From the NCBI GenBank assembly GCA_003612515.1, contig RAZB01000003.1, forward strand, positions 186,001 to 250,000: a stretch of DNA of 64,000 bases, written 5' to 3'. Positions within the stretch are counted from its first letter, which is position 1, and each line of letters opens with the position of its first letter. The notes beneath the pieces are model-generated. The model ran no database searches and had not been told where the DNA came from. It was given only the letters and a program-made list of their open reading frames with translations. A program made the translations under genes and the position numbers. This document shows, piece by piece, positions 28,370 through 35,872 of the stretch. This DNA comes from a bacterium D16-34. Its GTDB lineage: Bacteria; Actinomycetota; Coriobacteriia; Coriobacteriales; Eggerthellaceae.

Positions 28370-30070
28370 TTATGCAACACCTAATGCATGCTTAGCAGCA
28401 ATGCGAGCAAATGTTGCCGTGCGTCCAGCGTTGATGCCCGTGAAGTTGCTTGGGTAGTTATGTGGATAGAAACCGCCCTGGTCGTTACCGCAAACATACA
28501 GGCCTTCAATAACCGTGCCATCGTTGCGCAATGGCTGAGAGTTTGCGTCCGTGTTGACACCATGCGTGGTAACCAGCAAAGCTCCAGCAATTCGCGCTGC
28601 GTAAAACGGCGGCTCGGCAACATCGGTAAGACGATATGCTGGTTTGCCGAAATCAACATCTTCGCCATTTTCAGCCAATTCGTTATAGCGCTCAATAGTA
28701 GTTAAAAACGTTGCTTTCTGATCTGCGTCAAACTCCATCATGTCGGCCAGCTCCTCAAGCGTATCGGCTTTTTTGAGCGCACCGCTCTCAAGTTGAGGCT
28801 CCAGCCAGAACGAATCAAGGTGCTCTTTGGTCAACGCCTCGCAGTCATATACGTCAGCATTGAAGGCAGTTCCAGAAGGCGCCGGATAGAGACGAGAGCA
28901 ACCGCAGGTGTCGAACTGAGCGATATCATCCCAGTAGTTGCCGTCCCAGACAATCCATGAGAAATGCTGTGGTTGCGCAGAACCAAGTGCATAGCTCATG
29001 GGATAGCACTGGTCTTCATTCATGAAGCGCTCTCCTTCTACGTTTACATGCAAGAAGGGTTGACTGCCGGGCAAGAAGATATCACCACCTGTGCGCGAGC
29101 CGTCAAACTCATATCCATCGGGCAAGATGGCGCGGTTCCACACCATGCAAGAGCCGCCATTCTCAAGTTCAGCACCTGCCCATAGAGCCATCTTGATGCC
29201 ATCGCCCTCTTCGCTCACGCTGCTATTAAGTGCGCACCACATAGAGTTTCCGGGGCAGAGTTCATCAAGCATTTCAATATTTGCGCCATAGCCACCAGTG
29301 GAAATGATAACGCCCTTGCTGGCATTAACTTGCAAAACGCCTGCATCGCCCTCAGCAATAACACCTGTTACCCTGCCACTTTCGTTCTGCAATAACATCT
29401 TGGCGGGAGTCATATAGCGAATCTCTGCACCGAGATCTTCAAGAAGCACATCCTTCATGACCTCTAGGTGAGCATATGAATTGTAGTTTGGTCCATCGGG
29501 GTTATATTCGCCAATACAGGGGTTATAGCACATTGCCGGGTAGTAGGCATGTGGGTCGTCGGGAGCATGCCACTCAAAGGGGAACAGCATGCCTCGCGGC
29601 TCAAGCGTTTCTTTCATCCACTCAATCATTTCGCCAGACTTTTCAGCCCACGTGCGATATAGCACCATGTTGACGTCGCCTGATTGTGTTTGAGCAGCAT
29701 GGTTAATAAGCGTAGGCACGTCTTCTTTGTGATCCGGTTCAAGGTTAGAGTTTAGGGCGCCAATTGCTTCACGAGCCGCTGCAATTTCGCCAGCCTTCTC
29801 AAGCACGAGTACTTTGGCGCCATTTTGAGCAGCCGTCGTTGCAGCCACCAAACCACCATTGCCAGCGCCAATCACTACCACGTCAACATCAACGGTCTCA
29901 TCAATGTTTGCTGGCATCTCAGGCTTATCGCGCCAAGATGATGATTGCTGTTTTTTCTCAGCGTTTTCAGGAGCTGCCTGCGGTGCACACCCCGCAAGAC
30001 CAAAAGCTGCCAATGCACCAGCTGCCGCTGCTCCTGTCAAAAAACCACGACGAGAAACATCAATACTCAT
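28370..30070 (-). CDS. Tat-exported FAD-dependent oxidoreductase (fumarate reductase flavoprotein-like)
   Basis: The protein is about 566 residues from the ATG at 30070, which has AGGAGGG upstream; the frame is open 93 bases further 5' with no better start. The Tat signal SRRGFLTG (Arg7-Arg8) ends in FGLAGC (Cys28), so a lipid-anchored Tat protein is predicted. The FAD fold begins VVVIGAGNGGL (about residues 64-74); ISTGGYGANIEML and the C-terminal NFTGINAGRTATFA are conserved family parts. There is no FMN or haem domain. It converges on a LuxR regulator, its likely controller. The native electron acceptor is not recognisable. Confidence 0.9.
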   Translation of the reverse strand: MSIDVSRRGFLTGAAAAGALAAFGLAGCAPQAAPENAEKKQQSSSWRDKPEMPANIDETVDVDVVVIGAGNGGLVAATTAAQNGAKVLVLEKAGEIAAAREAIGALNSNLEPDHKEDVPTLINHAAQTQSGDVNMVLYRTWAEKSGEMIEWMKETLEPRGMLFPFEWHAPDDPHAYYPAMCYNPCIGEYNPDGPNYNSYAHLEVMKDVLLEDLGAEIRYMTPAKMLLQNESGRVTGVIAEGDAGVLQVNASKGVIISTGGYGANIEMLDELCPGNSMWCALNSSVSEEGDGIKMALWAGAELENGGSCMVWNRAILPDGYEFDGSRTGGDIFLPGSQPFLHVNVEGERFMNEDQCYPMSYALGSAQPQHFSWIVWDGNYWDDIAQFDTCGCSRLYPAPSGTAFNADVYDCEALTKEHLDSFWLEPQLESGALKKADTLEELADMMEFDADQKATFLTTIERYNELAENGEDVDFGKPAYRLTDVAEPPFYAARIAGALLVTTHGVNTDANSQPLRNDGTVIEGLYVCGNDQGGFYPHNYPSNFTGINAGRTATFARIAAKHALGVA

Positions 30071-30327
30071 AATACCCTCCTTGTAGACATCCGATCTCTT
30101 TTTGGGATCTCTCTTTGGTTCAACGCATTTCTCAACGTGTTTCAAGGCTAGAAAAACGGACAATCTTTTTCATCGCCCGCATTCGGGTATTTCCTTGTGC
30201 CACTTGGCAAAACAGGCGATATACCCGAAAACAGGTGAGAACCACCAATCCCCTTCGACATTCACTCACACCAACAATTGATTGACCTCATAGAGCGCGA
30301 TTTGCCTCATACGCTACAATAGGTCAC

Positions 30328-32115
30328 ATGAAAAAAGAAAAAACTACCTCCACTACCACACGAACCCTGCACTACTTTTGGCAGGCAACAAAAAAGCACT
30401 TAGGCCTTTGGATTTCGCTCATCTTGTCCACGATTGGTTTTTGCGGGCTGCTCTCTTATGGCAACCCTTATGTTATGAGCCTCATCGTCGACCGCATTAG
30501 CGCCCAACCGGTGGCCGCCGACCAAGTTTTTGCGGTCTTTGGGCCATACATTGTGGCGCTTATCTTGATTAACTTATTAGGTCAAGCCTGCTCAAAGTTA
30601 CAAGACTACACGTCGTGGAAGCTTCAGATTAAGGTGAACTACGACCTCGCAACGATGGCCTTCGACGCACTGTCCAACCAATCCATGACCTTTCATTCCA
30701 ACCGATTTGGCGGCACGCTGGTCAGCCAGACGGCAAAATTCATGAGCGCCTATACACTGCTCATGAACACCATCACCTTCCCCTTTTTGCCAGTACTCTG
30801 CTCTATTACCTTTACGTGCGCATTACTCATTCCCGTTGTGCCCCTCTATGCTGCGGTGCTGATGGTGTTGCTTGCAATTTATGCAACCATCTCCTATGTC
30901 ATGTACAAACGCATTTTGCATCTCAACGAAAAAGCAGCAGGTGCACAAAACCAACTTTCTGGCGAACTATCTGATGCGGTCACCAATATTTTGGCGGTAA
31001 AGACCTATGGACGCGAAGATTATGAACGCGCACTTTTTGACACGGCAAATCGCGAAGTGGTTGCTCGTGACTCACAGCGTATGCGCTCTTCGCTTCTTCG
31101 CGGCATCATCACCGCGAGCATAACGGTTATCATCATGAGCGTCGTGACGGTTTTTATTGCGGGAGGCAATGCCTGGTTCAATATCTCGCCTGGCACCGTC
31201 ATCATCATGTTTACCTACACCTATACCGTAACCAACCAATTCAACTTCATCAACACAGGATTACAGCGCCTCAACCAAGCATTTGGCGACGCATCGGGCA
31301 TGACACAAGTGCTCGACGAGCCACGCTTGGTGGCTGACAAACCTAACGCCCAACCACTCGTTGTTGAGCTGGGTGACATTGATTTTAACCACATTGGCTT
31401 TAACTATACTGACGGCGGTGTAGTCACAGAGGTTTTCGACGACTTCAATTTGCACATCCCTGCAGGCCAGCGCGTGGGTTTAGTGGGCATAAGTGGATCA
31501 GGCAAGACGACACTTACTAAGCTTTTGTTGCGCTTGGCAGACATTCAAGAAGGCAATATTTATGTTGATGGTCAAAATATTGCTGATATTACCCAACAAA
31601 GTCTTCGCCAACAAATTGCTTATGTGCCTCAAGAGGCACTACTCTTTCACCGCTCCATTGCCGAAAATATTGCCTACGGAAAGCCTGATGCAACCTTAGA
31701 CGAAATCAAAGAGGCGGCGCGTCTTGCAAACGCGCTGGAGTTCATAGAAAAGCTCCCGCAAGGTTTCGAAACCATAACCGGCGAGCGCGGCATCAAGCTT
31801 TCCGGCGGTCAGCGCCAGCGCATTGCCATCGCACGTGCAATTTTGGCTGATGCGCCCATTTTGGTACTTGACGAGGCAACGAGTGCCCTTGACTCCGAGA
31901 GCGAAGCGTTGGTGCAAGAAGCGCTTGGCAACCTTATGCAAGGTCGCACCTCGTTGGTTGTGGCACACCGTCTCTCAACGGTCGCCAGCTTAGACAGGAT
32001 TGTCGTGCTCTCCGAAGGCAAAATTGTCGAAGACGGTACTCATGCTGAGCTCGTCGCCAAAAACGGAGACTATGCCCATCTGTGGAACCGACAAACTGGT
32101 GCTTACGAGGAGTAG
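30328..32115 (+). CDS. ABC exporter (fused membrane and ATPase domains)
   Basis: This 595-residue half-transporter has a six-segment type-1 exporter membrane domain (about residues 25-320) and an ATPase with Walker A GISGSGKTT, Q-loop YVPQEALLF, signature LSGGQRQR, Walker B ILVLDEATSALD and H-loop AHRLS. It would act as a homodimer, as no partner half-transporter is adjacent. Relatives are annotated as multidrug or lipid exporters. The ribosome-binding site is weak (AGGTCAC). It is divergent from the flavoprotein at 30070 (257-base gap). Confidence 0.9.
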   Translation: MKKEKTTSTTTRTLHYFWQATKKHLGLWISLILSTIGFCGLLSYGNPYVMSLIVDRISAQPVAADQVFAVFGPYIVALILINLLGQACSKLQDYTSWKLQIKVNYDLATMAFDALSNQSMTFHSNRFGGTLVSQTAKFMSAYTLLMNTITFPFLPVLCSITFTCALLIPVVPLYAAVLMVLLAIYATISYVMYKRILHLNEKAAGAQNQLSGELSDAVTNILAVKTYGREDYERALFDTANREVVARDSQRMRSSLLRGIITASITVIIMSVVTVFIAGGNAWFNISPGTVIIMFTYTYTVTNQFNFINTGLQRLNQAFGDASGMTQVLDEPRLVADKPNAQPLVVELGDIDFNHIGFNYTDGGVVTEVFDDFNLHIPAGQRVGLVGISGSGKTTLTKLLLRLADIQEGNIYVDGQNIADITQQSLRQQIAYVPQEALLFHRSIAENIAYGKPDATLDEIKEAARLANALEFIEKLPQGFETITGERGIKLSGGQRQRIAIARAILADAPILVLDEATSALDSESEALVQEALGNLMQGRTSLVVAHRLSTVASLDRIVVLSEGKIVEDGTHAELVAKNGDYAHLWNRQTGAYEE

Positions 32116-32121
32116 CGCGAC

Positions 32122-32184
32122 CCTTTGACAGAGCCAGGCTTATCGAAGACCGACCCTGTCCCGACCCTGTCAAAGGCGTGAGTT
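32122..32184 (+). terminator. Terminator of the ABC exporter gene
   Basis: CCTTTGACAG (32122-32131) pairs perfectly with CTGTCAAAGG (32167-32176), and GTGAGTTTTTAG follows. The loop is long (35 bases) and holds a direct repeat of CGACCCTGTC, so a second, shorter fold is possible. Confidence 0.6.
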
Positions 32185-32185
32185 T

Positions 32186-32485
32186 TTAGTCTGAAAGACG
32201 TTCGTTTACCTTTGCCACCTTAGTTTCAATGGTATTGGTATGCCCTGGACGAATGTCAGCTTTCAGTATCACTTCAGTACGGATACCCTTTTCAGCCAGT
32301 ACAAAGGTGGCATCTTTTACCACCTGCATAACTTCGTCCCATTCGCCCTCGATCTCGGTAAACATAGACGTCGTCTTGTTCGGAAGACCAGATGCGCGAA
32401 TCACGCGCACCACTTCAGCTACTTCATCAGCAAGTTCATCTCCCACGCCAAAAGGCGCAATTGCAACAGCCACGAGCGTATTCAT
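32186..32485 (-). CDS. Thiamine-binding protein (MTH1187/UPF0045 family)
   Basis: This roughly 99-residue protein begins MNTLVAVAIAPFGVGDELAD and continues with SMFTEIEGEWDEVMQVVK and a ADIRPG stretch. These fit the small ferredoxin-fold UPF0045/DUF77 family, whose members bind thiamine. The start at 32485 has GGCGGTG upstream. It begins 10 bases after the thiM stop, in the same operon, which supports a role with thiamine or its thiazole part. It may hold or deliver thiamine, but it has no catalytic motif. Confidence 0.8.
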   Translation of the reverse strand: MNTLVAVAIAPFGVGDELADEVAEVVRVIRASGLPNKTTSMFTEIEGEWDEVMQVVKDATFVLAEKGIRTEVILKADIRPGHTNTIETKVAKVNERLSD

Positions 32486-32495
32486 TCCACACCGC

Positions 32496-33428
32496 CTACA
32501 CGTTATCAATCGATGTTATGCGCTCGGCAATCTCTGATGAGTCAAGCGAATAGAGGGAGTCCAAAAATGCTGCCTTAAAGGTTCCAGGTCCGCTTGAACG
32601 CGTTGCTGCGCGGGTACCAGCCTTCTTGTACGCACACGATGCCGCAACAGCAGCAACAAACGGATCAGCTACACCAGCAAACACAGCCGCCACACCACCA
32701 AGCGAACAACCAAAGCCGGTAACCTTGCTCATAAGCGCACTACCGCCAAACACGCGCACAACGCGCGTGGCATCACATACGGCATCGAGCTTACCTGAGA
32801 CCATAACCGCTCCCCCCGTAAAACGGGCAAGCGCACAAGCTGCTGCAATAGCGTCGTCAACCTGATCGGTAGAGTCAACACCGCGCACTAAACCACGCTT
32901 CGAATGCTCGAGTGCACCGGTGGTCATAGGAACTGCCCAAAGGGAAGCGAGTGCAATAATTTCGGAAGCATTACCGCGAATAATAGTTGGTTTGCAAGCA
33001 GCAAGATCTAGCAAAATTCGACCACGCATACCGCCAATACCAATGCCAACCGGATCAAGCACCCAAGGCGTGTTGGTCTCATGCGCAACACGAGCTGCTG
33101 CAGGAATGGCTTCTTCATGAAGCGGCAGCAGTGTGCCCATATTGATATAGAGCGCACTCCCAATATCGGTAAGCGCTTGGCCTTCTTCTCCGATATATAC
33201 CATGGCAGCCGACCCGCCAATAGCTAGCTGCGCATTGGCTACAAAGTCCATAGTAACCGCATTCGTTATCGACGCCACCAGCGGATTCTGCTTGCGAACC
33301 TCCACAAGTGCTTGAGCCACCGCGCTAGCAAGTTCTGGATCAGCTATTTGCGCCTGATCTTGCTTTTCGGCCTCGGCCTGGGCTTGCAATAGCGCGTGTG
33401 CTTTCGCTACATCTTCCTCAAATGACAT
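32496..33428 (-). CDS. thiM: Hydroxyethylthiazole kinase
   Basis: This 310-residue enzyme phosphorylates 4-methyl-5-(2-hydroxyethyl)thiazole, a salvage step for the thiazole half of thiamine. Family parts present are PLVASITNAVTMDFVAN, VLDPVGIG, IIRGNASEI, VMVSGKLD and VTGFGCSLGG (the usual TGxGC ATP site). It is about 40 residues longer than typical because of an Ala/Gln/Glu-rich N-terminal extension (AKAHALLQAQAEAEKQ), probably a helix. The start has AAGGAG. It is followed by the thiamine-binding protein; thiD and thiE are not nearby. The leader holds two mutually exclusive hairpins. Confidence 0.92.
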   Translation of the reverse strand: MSFEEDVAKAHALLQAQAEAEKQDQAQIADPELASAVAQALVEVRKQNPLVASITNAVTMDFVANAQLAIGGSAAMVYIGEEGQALTDIGSALYINMGTLLPLHEEAIPAAARVAHETNTPWVLDPVGIGIGGMRGRILLDLAACKPTIIRGNASEIIALASLWAVPMTTGALEHSKRGLVRGVDSTDQVDDAIAAACALARFTGGAVMVSGKLDAVCDATRVVRVFGGSALMSKVTGFGCSLGGVAAVFAGVADPFVAAVAASCAYKKAGTRAATRSSGPGTFKAAFLDSLYSLDSSEIAERITSIDNV

Positions 33429-33450
33429 AAAAGCTCCTTAGGATCGAATA

Positions 33451-33498
33451 CTATTTGCGCCGCTTCGGACGTCGAATTAATTTGTGCCTTACAAATAG
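33451..33498 (-). promoter_or_regulatory. Possible structured leader of thiM with alternative hairpins
   Basis: In the thiM leader RNA, CUAUUUG (33492-33498) can pair with CAAAUAG (33451-33457). The same bases, as UUUGU, can pair with ACAAA (33481-33485) across a 5-base loop. The two folds exclude each other. It lacks the conserved parts of a TPP riboswitch (no CUGAGA and no CUGAU-type second arm). Confidence 0.35.
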
Positions 33499-33659
33499 GT
33501 GACAGCTTTTTCGCAATCAAGTATACCAACGTGATGTTTTGAGGCAGACAGTTTGATGGCAAGCGGTAAACGAGTAAAATACTTGGGACATTTTTTGACT
33601 CGCGCAAGTTAGCCTAGACTTGTGGTTTAAATTTTTGACGATTACAGGTGAGCATACAT

Positions 33660-35798
33660 ATGACGAAACACGAAAGCACGCAAACTCAACTATCTGACCC
33701 TATCTTTGATGCTGAGCAAAAACACTTGAGTCAAACCTATGCAAAGCTCACTGACCTTTCACACATAACCGCGCAAAAATTGGAGACGAGCGCTCGATTA
33801 GCCGCGCAGGACAAAGAGGCAATGGCCGAAGAGCTTACCAGCAACTTTGCTACCGATGACGACATCCTTGAGACGCTCGCTGACTTCGAAGCCGTCAATC
33901 GCATCATTGCCGGATACAACCTTTCGCAAACCGTCGAAGCCGAAAAGCTCGCAGCGCTTGAGGTGTTACTTCGCCAGCCATATTTCGCAAAAATTGATGT
34001 GCAATTTAAGCCCGACGCACCCGCAAAATCGCTTTATCTGGGCACTGCGGGCATTTCGGATGAGAACTACAAACGCTTAATTGTAGATTGGCGAAGCCCG
34101 ATTGCAGAGGTGTATTACAACCAGGAAATAGGACCGACTTCCTACGTTGCCGAAGGGCGCACTATTAACGTAGATTTGCTGATCAGGCGCCAGTTCGACA
34201 TCACGCGAGATACACTACATGCCTACTTTGACACCAGCGTGGCCATTGAAGACTCTCTGCTTTTGGCCTCTCTTTCACACCAGCGCTCTGCTCATATGCG
34301 CGACATTACTGCCACCATCCAAAAGGAGCAAAACAACGTTATTCGCCATAAGGATGTGCCGGCATTACTCGTCTTTGGCATTGCGGGAAGTGGCAAAACT
34401 TCGGTGCTTTTGCAGCGCATAGCCTATCTGTTTTATCAGGAGCGAGAAACGCTTGATCCCTCGCAGGTATATTTGATCACCCCCAACGAAGTGTTCGCGC
34501 ACTACATCGATTCGGTGCTTCCCGATCTTGGCGAGCGCAACCCAGAAATGATGACCTGGGATGCTTTTGCCCAGACGCTACTTCCTGAAGGGCGCGGTGT
34601 TGGGGATGCTTCTGTGCCCCTGAGCCGCTTTACAGAAATTGATCAAGCGTTGAGTTCCTTTGAGTTTGATGCACACGATTTTCGCGATATCACGCTGCAT
34701 GGCGTGCGTCTTATCAGCGCTGATTCCATTCGCAAGCTTTCTGAGAAATACAACCGCGCCCCAGCAGGACCTCACCGCGTAACGCTCATGCGCGAGGAAT
34801 TGACAAGCCGTCTTGAAGGACGACTCAAAGCAATGGCAGCCACAGAAGCAGCTCAACTTGAGGCTGCGTCGCTTGAGGTGAACGAGCAGTTGGCGCTTTT
34901 CAACGAGACCTTCGACCCGCAAACCGAAGAGGAAGCACGATCGCTCACGCTTACCTACCTCAACAGTAAGTTCGCCAGCGCATTTGCCCTTGTCGAGCGC
35001 GACGAATGGCTCCGCATTGATCGCATTGGCATGCGACTTTTACACACAGACGGTCTGACCTCGGTTGAGTGGCTGTATGTCAAAATGGCAGTCAGTGGGC
35101 TTTGCAACACTGAAGCGCGCTATGTCATGGTTGATGAGGTTCAAGATTACTCGGTAGCCCAGCTTGCGGTACTGGCGAAGTATTTTAGGCGCGCGCATTT
35201 TTTGCTTTTAGGAGACCCCAATCAAGCCATCAACAAAACCTCATCGAGCTATTCAGAAATAGCCGAGGTTTTCAATCGAGCTTTTGGCGAAGTTGCGCGT
35301 GCAGATCTCATGACCAGCTATCGCTCAACCCCTGCCATAACCGAACTGTTCGCGAAACTGGCTCGCCACGACGACCACCTCAAAATCACCTCTATACAAC
35401 GACAAGAACAAGTTCCCGTGCAGATCAGCTGCCCTGATGAGCAAACGTGGATTAACACGTTGCGCGAAGCTGTGTACTCAGCCGAGCAAAAGGAAGGCCT
35501 AAGTGCGATTATCGTGCCTTTCAAGGATGCCGCAAAACGCATTCAGAAAGCTCTGGGGAAAGATGCGCCAAAGCTGCTTTCAGAACGAGGATCGCTCCCA
35601 GAGTCAGGTGTAGTTATGCTTACCTTAAAGCTTGCAAAAGGTCTGGAGTTTGACCGCGTGATTGTGCCCGATGCGTCAGAGCGCACCTTTCCCAATAATG
35701 ATCTTGCACGCAGACGCCTCTATACCACCATTTCGAGAGCCACGCGCGAGCTTACTATCATAAGCGAAGGAGCACTGACGCCGCTGCTCGATGACTAG
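33660..35798 (+). CDS. HelD-like UvrD/Rep superfamily helicase
   Basis: The protein is about 712 residues. The N-terminal helical arm (KHLSQTYAKLTDLSHITAQKL) is followed by the conserved IVDWRSPIAEVYYNQ of HelD proteins, Walker A FGIAGSGKTSVLLQR, the later MVDEVQDYS (motif II), LLGDPNQAI (motif III) and TISRATRELTII (motif VI). HelD proteins use ATP to release stalled RNA polymerase, often with rifamycin tolerance; that role is inferred from the family. I chose the ATG at 33660 with AGGTGAG upstream over a GTG at 33648. It converges on the DUF3516 helicase. Confidence 0.9.
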   Translation: MTKHESTQTQLSDPIFDAEQKHLSQTYAKLTDLSHITAQKLETSARLAAQDKEAMAEELTSNFATDDDILETLADFEAVNRIIAGYNLSQTVEAEKLAALEVLLRQPYFAKIDVQFKPDAPAKSLYLGTAGISDENYKRLIVDWRSPIAEVYYNQEIGPTSYVAEGRTINVDLLIRRQFDITRDTLHAYFDTSVAIEDSLLLASLSHQRSAHMRDITATIQKEQNNVIRHKDVPALLVFGIAGSGKTSVLLQRIAYLFYQERETLDPSQVYLITPNEVFAHYIDSVLPDLGERNPEMMTWDAFAQTLLPEGRGVGDASVPLSRFTEIDQALSSFEFDAHDFRDITLHGVRLISADSIRKLSEKYNRAPAGPHRVTLMREELTSRLEGRLKAMAATEAAQLEAASLEVNEQLALFNETFDPQTEEEARSLTLTYLNSKFASAFALVERDEWLRIDRIGMRLLHTDGLTSVEWLYVKMAVSGLCNTEARYVMVDEVQDYSVAQLAVLAKYFRRAHFLLLGDPNQAINKTSSSYSEIAEVFNRAFGEVARADLMTSYRSTPAITELFAKLARHDDHLKITSIQRQEQVPVQISCPDEQTWINTLREAVYSAEQKEGLSAIIVPFKDAAKRIQKALGKDAPKLLSERGSLPESGVVMLTLKLAKGLEFDRVIVPDASERTFPNNDLARRRLYTTISRATRELTIISEGALTPLLDD

Positions 35799-35872
35799 CG
35801 CCCGCATGACGTGCGCTCGCACGACATGCGCCATATGACGAGTGCCCACATAACGAGCACCCGTCATATCTG
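35799..35872. repeat. Degenerate ~15-bp tandem repeat between converging helicase genes
   Basis: Units CGCCCGCATGACGTG, CGCTCGCACGACATG, CGCCATATGACGAG, TGCCCACATAACGAG and CACCCGTCATATCTG follow directly. The array starts at the HelD stop codon and runs a few bases into the end of the next gene. Confidence 0.7.

Noticed and set aside
33429-33600. TPP riboswitch upstream of thiM
   Set aside because: I looked for the conserved CUGAGA and the second-arm consensus and found neither.
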